Shown here: piece by piece, positions 39,184 to 47,369 of the stretch
Layout: the number at the start of each line of letters is the position of its first letter
Numbering within the stretch: position 1 is the first letter of the stretch
Virus record (IMG/VR): IMGVR_UViG_3300019887_000001
Coordinates: 1 to 63,248 of that record
DNA length: 63,248 nucleotides
Source of the DNA: a virus
Strand: one strand, 5' to 3'
Translations under genes and position numbers: made by a program
Notes under the pieces: generated by a model
Databases searched by the model: none
What the model was told of the DNA's origin: nothing
Seen by the model: the letters and a program-made list of their open reading frames with translations, nothing else

Positions 39184-39444
39184 TCAGAGATAGCCATAGC
39201 ACGGTCCATCCGCGAACTTGCGCTCCACCTCGTGCAGCACCTGCTTTGCCAACCCTTTGATATCAATGACCTGATCGATGAGCACGTCCCTCACTGTCTG
39301 CTGACACCAGACCCCATCGCTCAACCGCGTGAACCGGTAACCGGTCCAGTGCCCGTCGTTACTATGCCGTGTCTCAATCTGGAAGCCGGGTGGCCGTAGG
39401 CTGAAAATCACAGCAGTAAGCGGGTTGAACTGTGGATGTGCCAT
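39184..39444 (-). CDS. Small hypothetical protein, 86 residues
   Basis: Beta-rich start (TAVIFSLRPPGFQIETRHSN) and C-terminal helices (LIDQVIDIKGLAKQVLHEVE). No membrane span. ATG overlaps the upstream stop (TGATG). Likely a cytoplasmic partner in the module. Family unknown. Confidence 0.6.
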   Translation of the reverse strand: MAHPQFNPLTAVIFSLRPPGFQIETRHSNDGHWTGYRFTRLSDGVWCQQTVRDVLIDQVIDIKGLAKQVLHEVERKFADGPCYGYL

Positions 39445-39638
39445 CAGTGCAGCGGAACAATCTGAGTCGAGTAGATCGTTGCGGTTTTGCCTGGTGCCTG
39501 GTCGATGACGTCGATCTCAATGCTCGACGGCCTGCTCTCCCGCGGCCACAGCACGAGCAGGACCACGATCACGAGCGCCAGAATGGTCGCTATCAGCATC
39601 CACTGCTCGCGCGTCCAGGTCGCAACGTTCAGGTTCAT
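39444..39638 (-). CDS. Small single-span membrane protein, 64 residues
   Basis: MNLNVATWTREQW then a membrane span (MLIATILALVIVVLLVLWP) and a ~30-residue outer part with beta character (IEIDVIDQAPGKTATIYST). Overlaps both neighbours. Possible channel accessory. Confidence 0.65.
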   Translation of the reverse strand: MNLNVATWTREQWMLIATILALVIVVLLVLWPRESRPSSIEIDVIDQAPGKTATIYSTQIVPLH

Positions 39639-39778
39639 AGGCCGATGTAGAACATCGTGCGCGTATCGCGCGACCGGTCCCGCGGAATCTTCAGCTTCGT
39701 CCTCGGCACCCTCGCAGCCCGATACATCAGCCAGTACAGGCCGACGCACACGATCCCCAGTACGACAAGCCCTATCAC
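39635..39778 (-). CDS. 47-residue single-span membrane protein
   Basis: GTG 39778 overlaps the VirB4-like stop (GTGA). One span (MIGLVVLGIVCVGLYWLMY) and a basic tail (RVPRTKLKIPRDRSRDTR). Possible accessory in the secretion-like complex. Confidence 0.6.
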   Translation of the reverse strand: MIGLVVLGIVCVGLYWLMYRAARVPRTKLKIPRDRSRDTRTMFYIGL

Positions 39779-41895
39779 GACACGCCCTCCTTCCTGATCG
39801 GAATCGGCTCGGCCTCGACCACCGGGTCTGAGTGGAAGGCGGCATGCTCCCGAGCGCTGAGCCGATCGAAAAGATCGAGCCAGACCCGTCGCAGTCCGCT
39901 GACGAGTAGTCCTGTCCCGATTCCCGCGCGACGCACCATCCCTTTCTCGTCGGCGCTCAACTCGAGCGCGTCCGCCACCTCGGCCAACTCCCGCGGTTGC
40001 TGCGCTCCGCACCACCACGCGTCGCAGTTGCCCTGCACCGCGCGGCCGACAGCCGTGCCGAACCATGACGACGGTCGCTGGGTCAGCACGTGAAAACTCT
40101 GTCCCCAGTGCCGCGACCGCTGCACTGCCTGACGCATCGCTCGTTCACCCGCGGGATCCTCAGACACCGTGATCGCCTCGTCGACAAACACGATCGACCT
40201 GCCCGGATGCGCCAGCATGTGCTGTTTGATCACATTCGTCCACGCCGCGAAGATCGCCCCGACGTGAGCCTCGTCGACCTCGCTCAGGTCAAGGATGACT
40301 ACTCCGTCGTCGCGATGCAGCACGATCTCGCGTGCGTCCCGCGCGTCTCGCGGCGTGAGCTTCCGCCCGCCGAGGTACTCGAGGAAGCGTCCGCAGTGCT
40401 CATGTTGCTCGTCCTGGTCGATGCCGAAAATACGGATGCCTTTGACGAGGTGCAACCGTGACGTCAGGATGTGGAACCCCATACCCTTGCCCGCGTTCGT
40501 CGCGCCGTACCAGCTCATGTGGGGTCCCTTCGACGTCGACACGTACGGCGTGAAGATGCACGGCCGATTGCCCGCGTTGCCCCACGGCACGCCGTTCGGT
40601 AGCTGTAGATAGCCATCCGACCACGGGTACGTCCGCGACACGGTCCGTGTGTCGACGAGGTGCGTCCGCCCCGTCATCGGCTTCGTTCGTACCGGGTCGA
40701 GCTGCAACAACCCATCTCCCTGCTCCCAGCGCAGGTTGTGGAGCTTGCCGCCGAGGGTCTTCACGTAGTCCTCGGTCTTGCGCGACCGTTTCCGCACATC
40801 CTGCCGCGACGACCCGCGAACGAGCACCGTCACCGCGACGTTGAACGGCTTCGTGTAGCGGTGCTCGAGCGCGTAGCGCAGGTCGGTCAGTTGCTCGAGC
40901 GCGACCATCCGCGCGGCAGACGGATTCGACGTCTCGAGTTGCCTGATCTTGACGTCGACGACCCACGCTTTCACGTACGTCTCGTTCTGTGGCACCACGT
41001 CGATCGCGATATCGAGCGCCTCATCACCGGCGAACAGCGGAGACGCCCAGTTGGTCAGAATCGCCGCCGGAAACTGACCGAGCGCGTACGCCCGTGTCCA
41101 CCATCCGTCGGCCTGCACCTCGGTCGTGCCCTCTTCCATGACTTCCGGTCCGTCGCGTGCCTCGGTCGCCTGCGGGTTCCACGTGAGCGTTCGCAGCAGC
41201 GGCACGTCCTCAGCCGGTACTCGCGACGCCTCGAGGTGCGCCTGCCGCAGCGCCTTCTCGAGCGCGGTCGTCCGAAACGCCAATTCCGACTCGTTCTGTG
41301 CCGGTACGACAAGCAACCTGTCGCGATCGATCAGACTGTGTTGCGCCAGCTCGCTCTCGAACCACGCGCCGAGATCGCGGGCCACCTCGAGTGGATGATT
41401 CCGCAACGCCTCGACGACCGGCAGCGTCGTCAGCGGGCGCCCGCGGATGACAATCTTGATCGGGTGCGTCAGCCCGTTGAGGATGGCGCCCCACTGAGCG
41501 CGCGCCTGGTGCCGCGCCTCGTCGCTAGCCGTCTCCAGGTTGATGGTTGGCATGCGATAGATCGCGACTGGCGTCGCCGGGCTCGTCGGCAGTTGCGCGC
41601 GATAGGTGCGCTTGACGAACCTCAGCGCGGCGAAGGTGCCATGCTCGGCCGGCGGCTTGAGCCACCAGGCCGTGTACGGCGAGATGAGTAGCGGCGGCAA
41701 TAGCGCGGCGCCGATCGTCGGCGGCAGCAATCCGTTCGTCGCCTGCCAGGCCGTGTACCCGAGGGGTATCCCGAGGAACACGCCCGCGTAGAGCGTCGGC
41801 ATGAGAAATCGGGCCGGAAATGGCCCGATGCTCTGCTGCGTCTCGAGATGCGAGGGTACTAAATAATGCTGCTCGCCAGACGATTCTTCAGCCAT
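39775..41895 (-). CDS. VirB4-like type IV secretion ATPase with N-terminal membrane segment
   Basis: 706 residues. Residues ~25-80 hold two membrane segments (FLMPTLYAGVFLGIPLGYTA; GAALLPPLLISPYTAWWL), like PrgI/VirB3-type regions fused to VirB4. The ATPase part has Walker A GATNAGK (464-470), Walker B SIVFVDEA (567-574) and a VLTQRPSSW motif typical of VirB4/TraC arms. The residue after Lys470 is Gly, not the usual Ser/Thr. It should power assembly of, or export through, a membrane channel. Confidence 0.8.
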   Translation of the reverse strand: MAEESSGEQHYLVPSHLETQQSIGPFPARFLMPTLYAGVFLGIPLGYTAWQATNGLLPPTIGAALLPPLLISPYTAWWLKPPAEHGTFAALRFVKRTYRAQLPTSPATPVAIYRMPTINLETASDEARHQARAQWGAILNGLTHPIKIVIRGRPLTTLPVVEALRNHPLEVARDLGAWFESELAQHSLIDRDRLLVVPAQNESELAFRTTALEKALRQAHLEASRVPAEDVPLLRTLTWNPQATEARDGPEVMEEGTTEVQADGWWTRAYALGQFPAAILTNWASPLFAGDEALDIAIDVVPQNETYVKAWVVDVKIRQLETSNPSAARMVALEQLTDLRYALEHRYTKPFNVAVTVLVRGSSRQDVRKRSRKTEDYVKTLGGKLHNLRWEQGDGLLQLDPVRTKPMTGRTHLVDTRTVSRTYPWSDGYLQLPNGVPWGNAGNRPCIFTPYVSTSKGPHMSWYGATNAGKGMGFHILTSRLHLVKGIRIFGIDQDEQHEHCGRFLEYLGGRKLTPRDARDAREIVLHRDDGVVILDLSEVDEAHVGAIFAAWTNVIKQHMLAHPGRSIVFVDEAITVSEDPAGERAMRQAVQRSRHWGQSFHVLTQRPSSWFGTAVGRAVQGNCDAWWCGAQQPRELAEVADALELSADEKGMVRRAGIGTGLLVSGLRRVWLDLFDRLSAREHAAFHSDPVVEAEPIPIRKEGVS

Positions 41896-41901
41896 GACCG
41901 A

Positions 41902-42144
41902 TCAGGGCAGTCCGAAGACGCCTTTCAGCCACAACCCGAGCGCGCCACCACCCCCGACAAGGAAACTCCCGCCGAGCGACGCCATCAACAGTTTTTTGAT
42001 GAACCCGCCAATATGCATGTCGAAGATGGAAAAATAGAAGGCAAGACCGCCGAAGATGATCGTCATCGTCAGCAGTCCCGCGCCGAGCAGCGCGGCGCCC
42101 GTGGCAATGGCCGTAAACGCGGTAACGAGTGGTGTAACTGGCAT
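41902..42144 (-). CDS. Small multi-span membrane protein of VirB2/VirB3-like size
   Basis: 80 residues, nearly all hydrophobic: TAFTAIATGAALLGAGLLTM, IIFGGLAFYFSIF and a Gly-rich LLMASLGGSFLVGGGGAL. Two or three spans without charged ends, as in TrbC/VirB2-like subunits. Position between VirB4-like and VirB6-like genes supports this, but sequence similarity is not demonstrable by eye. Confidence 0.6.
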   Translation of the reverse strand: MPVTPLVTAFTAIATGAALLGAGLLTMTIIFGGLAFYFSIFDMHIGGFIKKLLMASLGGSFLVGGGGALGLWLKGVFGLP

Positions 42145-42159
42145 CGAACGTCCTCCAGT

Positions 42160-43197
42160 TCAGTCGTAGTTGTTGAATCGATGCGTTGCGTTGGCGGCCT
42201 GCATCGCGGAGTAGGACCGCATGGCCGCGGCTTGAGATCCTGCCGATATCGCTGCTCCTCCCACACCTCCGAATACGACCGCACCGGATCTGACCCCGGC
42301 CCCGAGCACGCCGCCAAGCGACGCGCCCGGCGTGCGCGCCAGCCAGTCGACGAGGTCGGCCGCCGCGATGAATGCCGCCCCGGCACCTAAAAACGCAAGG
42401 ATGCCTGGCGTGAGCACCGCGATGCCCCACCCGATCGCAACCGCGGCCGTCGCTAGCACAACGCCCATCAGCCGCCCGACAAACTCGCGTGTCCACAGCG
42501 ATGTGACCCACGCGCCCTCAGGGATGAACCCGGCGATGATCGCGACGGGTGCCCAGGCGATCGCGACAGCGACGTGCACGACGTTCGACAACAGCTTGAG
42601 ACACAGCCTGATGCCGAGCACGAACATCAGCAACAGGCTGAACGCGAAACTGAGCGGGTTGCCCTGGTTGACCTGCGTCGGGATCGTCGCGGTGATGCTC
42701 GCGAACGCCGTCGCGGTGATCGATTGCACCGCGGCCTGCTCGATGTCGATGGCGTGGCCGATCCCCCATGGCAGCAGCGACAGTATCGCGATCGACTTCA
42801 CGATCCGCCCGAGTGCTTCGTCGAGGATGCCACCTCCACCAACGATGCCGCGGTAGTACGTACGCAGCCCGAGCAACACGATAGACAGCACCAGGCCGGC
42901 TGCGGCGATCTGGGTGCCCGCGGCAAAGAGCGCCGCTACGGGCGGGAACTGATCGGTGAGCGCGTGCGGGATGTCGACCAGGGTGACCTTCAGAATGGCC
43001 AGGAACATCTGCAGCAGGGCCGTGTAGAGCGCGTCGGTGAGCGCGCCGAAGATGGTGGCACCGATCATCGGCAGGTTCTGACTGACGCCGGTCCAGATCG
43101 CCGCGCCGATGACGTCGAGCTGGCCGATGAGCGCCTGCCAGAAGCCGTTGAAGTTGATCTGAATCGGTCCCGTCGACTGCGCGAATTGATCAGGCAT
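42160..43197 (-). CDS. TrbL/VirB6-like polytopic membrane protein
   Basis: 345 residues from ATG 43197, with AGGAGG eight bases upstream. At least six membrane segments, including LYTALLQMFLAILKVTLVDI, AAGLVLSIVLLGLRTYY, LSFAFSLLLMFVLGIRL, NVVHVAVAIAWAPVAIIAGF and VVLATAAVAIGWGIAVL. The Ala/Gly-rich end is cytoplasmic-like. Layout matches the TrbL/VirB6 family, which forms the inner part of the conjugation channel. Confidence 0.75.
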   Translation of the reverse strand: MPDQFAQSTGPIQINFNGFWQALIGQLDVIGAAIWTGVSQNLPMIGATIFGALTDALYTALLQMFLAILKVTLVDIPHALTDQFPPVAALFAAGTQIAAAGLVLSIVLLGLRTYYRGIVGGGGILDEALGRIVKSIAILSLLPWGIGHAIDIEQAAVQSITATAFASITATIPTQVNQGNPLSFAFSLLLMFVLGIRLCLKLLSNVVHVAVAIAWAPVAIIAGFIPEGAWVTSLWTREFVGRLMGVVLATAAVAIGWGIAVLTPGILAFLGAGAAFIAAADLVDWLARTPGASLGGVLGAGVRSGAVVFGGVGGAAISAGSQAAAMRSYSAMQAANATHRFNNYD

Positions 43198-44053
43198 CCT
43201 CAACCCTCCTGGTGACGGTACGCGGTTTCCAGACCGCGACTCGGCGCCGTGTCATGAGCCAACTCAACGCTGCGACGATGACGATGATCGCGGCGAGCCC
43301 CTCGAAGAAACCGCCCCAGTCCCAGTGACCCTCAATCGGTGGGATCGTCGCGCCGGCGATGACCAGCGGCGTGGGAGTCGCCGTAGAGGTCGCTTGCAGG
43401 GTCCCTGTGGGGGTCGCCGTGCGCGTGCCTGTCGGGGCGACCGTGGGCGTAGACGTCGCTAGGGGCGTGCCTGAGAGCGTTGACGTGGGCAATGGCGTGT
43501 AGGTCGGGTACGGCGTATAAGTTGGTTGTGGGTCGATGGCACTGGCCGGTGCTTCGGGGGCGCTCGGCTGCGGACGTGGCGGCGGGGGCAGTACTGCGAG
43601 CGAAGTGGGAGGCGCAGCAGGAATGGGAGTACGCGTTGGCTCGACGGACGGTTCCTCAGACGCTTCGTCTGCTGTCACGTCTGTCATTGGATCTGGACAC
43701 GGCAGCGGCACGTAGACGTCCGGATCGTCTTCCGACTCGACGAACACGATGTCTCCGTTATCGTCTACTTGCCAGCAGGGGGCGTCGGTCGGCGTCGGGG
43801 TCTCGACCGATACGGGTTCGCTCGTCGGGGACGGGGTGGACGTCGCTACCGCGACCGGTACGAGACTCGCAGTCGCCCTCGTCGTTGGGGTTGTGGTAGG
43901 GCACTCAGGTCGCCTCTGCGCGATGCAGTTCGCCGTCTCAGCCGTCGCGTGGGTCGCAACAGTCGCGGTCCTGTCGGCTCGGATCTGGTCGTCATTCTGA
44001 TCGGCCCCAAAGAGCCGCACGGCCAGGAGAACCGTGATGACTGTTGCAGGCAT
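43190..44053 (-). CDS. Exported Thr/Pro-rich surface protein with C-terminal membrane anchor
   Basis: 287 residues. Short N-terminal hydrophobic start (TVITVLLAVRLFGA), then a long disordered stretch with many TPTP-type repeats (YTPYPTYTPLPTST; GTRTATPTGTLQATSTATPT), a small Cys-flanked patch (CWQVDDNG...PCPDP), and a C-terminal span (AAIIVIVAALSWLMTRRR). The style matches Chloroflexota wall-spanning linkers. As first gene of the secretion-like operon, it may present or anchor the apparatus at the cell surface. Confidence 0.7.
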   Translation of the reverse strand: MPATVITVLLAVRLFGADQNDDQIRADRTATVATHATAETANCIAQRRPECPTTTPTTRATASLVPVAVATSTPSPTSEPVSVETPTPTDAPCWQVDDNGDIVFVESEDDPDVYVPLPCPDPMTDVTADEASEEPSVEPTRTPIPAAPPTSLAVLPPPPRPQPSAPEAPASAIDPQPTYTPYPTYTPLPTSTLSGTPLATSTPTVAPTGTRTATPTGTLQATSTATPTPLVIAGATIPPIEGHWDWGGFFEGLAAIIVIVAALSWLMTRRRVAVWKPRTVTRRVEDA

Positions 44054-44083
44054 ATTGCGGTATGCTAACGCAACCGTGCCGGG

Positions 44084-44320
44084 GTGTTACAAGTGACAAA
44101 CGAAACTGTTGCGGTTCCGGGCCTTGCCTGGCGGCGACAGCATCTCTTCTTTTCGCAGACAGAGCTCGCGCGCGTGTCCGGGATCACCCGTCAGACCATC
44201 GCGCGCCTCGAGGGTGGCGACCGCGCCGCGCCGCGAACCGTCCGCAAGCTCGCTGAGGCGCTAAATTGCGAGCCTCAGGAGTTGACGTTGCAGCTATCCG
44301 CTAGCGGTAGGACTGAATAG
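44084..44320 (+). CDS. XRE-family helix-turn-helix regulator
   Basis: 78 residues from GTG 44084 (GTG 44093 also possible). HTH: FSQTELARVSGITRQTIARLEGGDRAAPRTVRKLAEAL. Divergent from the secretion-like operon across ~30 bases, so it probably controls that operon, as HTH regulators do in many conjugative elements. Confidence 0.85.
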   Translation: MLQVTNETVAVPGLAWRRQHLFFSQTELARVSGITRQTIARLEGGDRAAPRTVRKLAEALNCEPQELTLQLSASGRTE

Positions 44321-44333
44321 GTCTAAGTTAGGG

Positions 44334-44804
44334 ATGACAAAGCTGGCCTGTTTCAACTGTGAACGCTGTACGTGGAACCCCGGCGCGGACTGCGGCAAGC
44401 GCGAGCACTCGCACTGCGAGAAGTGCGGACACTGCATCGGTCGTCACGTCTCCGTCGCCCTACCGCTTGATAACGATAAGAGGCACTTAGCAGGCCCAGA
44501 GGTGGATATTGCCCTGCCCGAGGCGATTGGCGAGCGCGAGTTGTCCCTTGAGGTTCGCGGTCGCAAGGATCGGGATCAGGTTCGCATCTACTCCGGTCGC
44601 GCGCATCTCAGCGAACGCTGGTGTCGGCCACAGGTTCGGGCTCGGGTACGACGCCGCGGTCTGAAGCCCTCCGTAGACCTCGAGCGCGAGCGCGCCGCAC
44701 CCCGCGGCCAGATTCGGCAGGCTGTTGCGGAACGCACCCAGTCCCCATCCATTCGGCACGACCGTTGCCGACACGTTGCCGCTCAGCGCTTCCTGGTCGG
44801 GTAA
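44334..44804 (+). CDS. Cys-rich zinc-binding protein, true end uncertain
   Basis: The first ~50 residues (CFNCERCTWNPGADCGKREH, CEKCGHCIGRH) form at least two zinc sites. The frame then runs antisense through the 3' end of the endolysin-like gene, where the sequence loses protein-like character, so the open frame to 44804 may be chance. It could be a gene truncated by rearrangement. Confidence 0.4.
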   Translation: MTKLACFNCERCTWNPGADCGKREHSHCEKCGHCIGRHVSVALPLDNDKRHLAGPEVDIALPEAIGERELSLEVRGRKDRDQVRIYSGRAHLSERWCRPQVRARVRRRGLKPSVDLERERAAPRGQIRQAVAERTQSPSIRHDRCRHVAAQRFLVG

Positions 44805-45212
44805 CGCATTCCAGAACGTCGACCACCACGCGTCGATCGCGGCAGGATCGTCGCCGAGGGTCCAGAACGAATCGGGCTCGAAGTTCGCCGAGTAGTACCC
44901 GGATGCTGCCGCGAAACCTGCCGCCAGCTCGGGACTGGACTGATCGACCGGTACGCCCCACGCGCCAAAGCCGAGTCCGGCGGCCTCAACGGCAGCCCTG
45001 ATCGGGCCAACGTCGGCCGGTGACGCGACGCACATGTCGGTCGGCAATGACTGGCGACACTGCGTCTGCGGCCACTGTCCGAAGTGCGTCGGCAGCAACA
45101 GCGACGGCGCAGCGTTGACCGAAGCGGCGAGGTTGCGCACGGTGTCGATGGCCGAGGTGAGCGACCCGAGCGCGGTGAAGGGTGTTATCCAGACTGTCAG
45201 GGACCTGTTCAT
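44487..45212 (-). CDS. Glycoside hydrolase-like endolysin
   Basis: 241 residues from ATG 45212 (ATGA overlap; GGAGG upstream). Regular beta-alpha units suggest a TIM barrel: LTVWITPFTALG, FGAWGVPVDQ, GYYSANFEPDSFW (possible acidic pair), VSATVVPNGWG, ALALEVYGG and LIPILATANL. No signal peptide. It lies at the end of the tail module beside small membrane proteins, a usual place for endolysin. Exact glycosidase family not determined. Confidence 0.6.
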   Translation of the reverse strand: MNRSLTVWITPFTALGSLTSAIDTVRNLAASVNAAPSLLLPTHFGQWPQTQCRQSLPTDMCVASPADVGPIRAAVEAAGLGFGAWGVPVDQSSPELAAGFAAASGYYSANFEPDSFWTLGDDPAAIDAWWSTFWNALPDQEALSGNVSATVVPNGWGLGAFRNSLPNLAAGCGALALEVYGGLQTAASYPSPNLWPTPAFAEMRATGVDANLIPILATANLKGQLALANRLGQGNIHLWAC

Positions 45213-45454
45213 GATGAGGAAATCCTCCGTAACCCCGCTTCCGGAAGGTGCTGCGCCCAGAACCGTCGCCACCAGAGCAGTCCGTTGAGCGCGCGCTGGT
45301 CCTCGACCATCATGCGGTGAGCGCTGCAGGTGGTGTTCCGATAATCCCCTTCTTCGCTGTACGTACAGTCGCAGAAACGATCGACAGCCGCCATGAGCGC
45401 GATGGTCTCGTCAGGCGTGCCGTGAAAGATGGTCTGCTCGCGTATAAAAATCAC
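45209..45454 (-). CDS. Small Cys/His protein, 81 residues
   Basis: GTG 45454 overlaps the upstream stop (GTGA). Residues include FCDCTYSEEGDYRNTTCSAH, a possible zinc or disulfide site, followed by a helix (MVEDQRALNGLLWWRRFWAQ). Coupled to the endolysin-like gene. Function unknown. Confidence 0.6.
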   Translation of the reverse strand: MIFIREQTIFHGTPDETIALMAAVDRFCDCTYSEEGDYRNTTCSAHRMMVEDQRALNGLLWWRRFWAQHLPEAGLRRISSS

Positions 45455-45651
45455 GCGGACGGAACAACCGTCCTCCCCCACCAGTAATGCGACAGCACCG
45501 CGAGGAACGCGACGAGCGCAATAAGGCCGACAAGGGGGTCCGGCCAGCTAATGTGAAAGATGAACTGCAGCAGCCACGGCAACCCGTACCAGACGATGGC
45601 GAACGCCAAACACGCAAGCGCGATGCGGAGCAGCCACTGGATCCAGGTCAC
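45451..45651 (-). CDS. Small two-span membrane protein, holin candidate
   Basis: 66 residues. Spans LLRIALACLAFAIVWYGLPW and LVGLIALVAFLAVLSHYWW with a short loop. Next to the endolysin-like gene, so it is the better holin candidate by position. Confidence 0.6.
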   Translation of the reverse strand: MTWIQWLLRIALACLAFAIVWYGLPWLLQFIFHISWPDPLVGLIALVAFLAVLSHYWWGRTVVPSA

Positions 45652-45663
45652 GACAGGTCCTCC

Positions 45664-46095
45664 TTATGACGGGGCGTACGCGACCCAACCGAACGTCACG
45701 TTGGATCCCGCGTTCCCGTTGTGGAAATAGATCTCGAACCCGGTCGTGGTCACCAACCGCACGACCGCGGGGAAATCGTTCTTTGGGTCGCCGCCGATAA
45801 TCTGCTGATTCACCACGACCACCGGTGTGGACACGAACGGCGTGCCAAACGTGATCAATCCCGTGCCCTGGTCACCTCCGCCGGCGGGCGCAACGGTCTT
45901 TAGCCCGTATTCCACGTGCCCTGGGCCAGGAGGTCCGGTTGCCCCCGCAGGTCCGGTCGCTCCCGCGGCACCGGTCGCGCCCGTGGCACCAGTAGCGCCG
46001 GTCGCTCCCGTCGGGCCGGTCGGTCCCGCGGGCCCTGTTGCCCCCGTCGCGCCCGCCGCGCCGTTTGCCCCGACGTGCAGTGGTGTGTAGGTCAT
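45664..46095 (-). CDS. Collagen-like tail fibre protein with C-terminal beta domain
   Basis: 143 residues. ATG 46095 has AGGGCGG upstream. About 17 Gly-X-Y triplets ([16 protein letters not shown]...) are followed by an H-type-lectin-like beta domain ([10 protein letters not shown] ... [20 protein letters not shown]). Trimeric fibres of this type bind host glycans. It lies downstream of other fibre genes. Confidence 0.85.
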   Translation of the reverse strand: MTYTPLHVGANGAAGATGATGPAGPTGPTGATGATGATGATGAAGATGPAGATGPPGPGHVEYGLKTVAPAGGGDQGTGLITFGTPFVSTPVVVVNQQIIGGDPKNDFPAVVRLVTTTGFEIYFHNGNAGSNVTFGWVAYAPS

Positions 46096-46111
46096 ACCGC
46101 CCTCCGAATGG

Positions 46112-46687
46112 TCAGTAGAACGCGTCTCGCCCTACTGTCTTGGCGAATGCGAGGACAGCGGCATGAGCCTGCTCCTCCGTATCGAACGTGCCAAGGTAAT
46201 AGCGTTGCTCGTCCACCTCGAGCCGGCCCATCCATCGCTTGTGGTTCGGGTGCACTCCACGAAACCGCGAGCGTGTGCCCGTCCGTTTGGAACTGTTGAG
46301 TTGATTGATTCCGGTTCCGTCGCGGAGATTTGAGCGACGGCAGTTGTGTGGATCAAGATCGATATGATCAACAGTCTTGACCCCCGGCATCAGCATGCGA
46401 TGTAGATACTCGTCCCGACCCTTGAGTCGCGTTCGTGCGTAGCCATCGCTGTTGTTTTGCCAGAGATGTTTCGCTAGGGACGGAAAGTCGGCGAGATCCA
46501 CAATCCAACGCACGCCATGCGGGTCGCTGAGAACTCCTACTTCGCCCTCTATGAAGTTCCGCGCACGGAGACGCTCGAAGAATGGGACCTGTCCCCTGGC
46601 TGTCGCGTAGTAGCAACGCGCGCACATTCCGCGACAATAGGCCGCTCGTTCTCTGCATCGAGCACACATCATGTCTGCCTGCCGCAT
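46112..46687 (-). CDS. HNH homing endonuclease with AP2 domain
   Basis: 191 residues. N-terminal zinc site ([18 protein letters not shown]), HNH core ([30 protein letters not shown]), and a C-terminal AP2 DNA-binding fold ([35 protein letters not shown]). A classic mobile endonuclease, in the same direction as the fibre genes it separates. Confidence 0.95.
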   Translation of the reverse strand: MRQADMMCARCRERAAYCRGMCARCYYATARGQVPFFERLRARNFIEGEVGVLSDPHGVRWIVDLADFPSLAKHLWQNNSDGYARTRLKGRDEYLHRMLMPGVKTVDHIDLDPHNCRRSNLRDGTGINQLNSSKRTGTRSRFRGVHPNHKRWMGRLEVDEQRYYLGTFDTEEQAHAAVLAFAKTVGRDAFY

Positions 46688-46715
46688 ACAGGAACATCAT
46701 ACTGCTCTCCATTAC

Positions 46716-47369
46716 TCAGCAGGCACGCCAATTAGCTCCATCTGCCTTGTAGGTCATCGCGTCGCCAGGCAACACGACGCCATCCATGACAAGTCCGGTG
46801 CTGAGATTGACCGAGCCGCCGATCACTCCGCCCGAGGTCGAGTTGACCGTCGTCGTGCCGATGACCGCGCCGACCGTAATCGGCCGATTGGTCGTCGTCG
46901 CGTCTGGCAGGGTGACGACCACGCCGGCGTTGCACCACACGAACATGATCCCCGGCCCGACCACGTAGTTGATTGCCGTCGCGACCCAGGCCGCGGCGTA
47001 AAGCTGCTCGAGCGTGACGGTGCCGGTGCCCGCGTAACCGCCGACTCCGTGGACGTGGTTGCCCTCCGCGGCGATGCCTGCGCCGGATCCGATGTCGACG
47101 ATCGGCGTCTGAGCTGCCCCGCCCGCGCGCGACACTTTGGCGCCGGTGTGGTCGACCGAAAACAGCGGCGTGACTCCGTCTGGTGCGTAAATGATGACGC
47201 CGCGACCTGACGGGTCGGTGTTTTTGATCGTGTACGCATACGCGATCGGGTCACTGACGGTTGTCGCCAGGGGCGTGTTGCGGCGCGCGGTCAGCGCGTC
47301 GATGATCTGCTGGATGTCTTGCGCGGCCGCCGGAGTCTTGCCGAAAACGACGTCGTCGAATGATGGCAT
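46716..47369 (-). CDS. Tail fibre or appendage protein
   Basis: 217 residues. Helical start (AAAQDIQQIIDALTARRN), then repetitive beta sequence (GRGVIIYAPDGVTPLFSVDH), GAGIAAEGNHVHG and GVVVTLPDATTTNRPITVGA. The style fits fibre shafts and tips. ATG follows directly after the upstream stop (TAGATG). Confidence 0.7.
   Translation of the reverse strand: MPSFDDVVFGKTPAAAQDIQQIIDALTARRNTPLATTVSDPIAYAYTIKNTDPSGRGVIIYAPDGVTPLFSVDHTGAKVSRAGGAAQTPIVDIGSGAGIAAEGNHVHGVGGYAGTGTVTLEQLYAAAWVATAINYVVGPGIMFVWCNAGVVVTLPDATTTNRPITVGAVIGTTTVNSTSGGVIGGSVNLSTGLVMDGVVLPGDAMTYKADGANWRAC

Noticed and set aside
37519-41895. Reading the two ATPases as packaging enzymes of a membrane-containing virus
   Set aside because: A complete terminase, portal, scaffold and HK97-type capsid gene are present, and the ATPases sit with conjugation-type membrane proteins.
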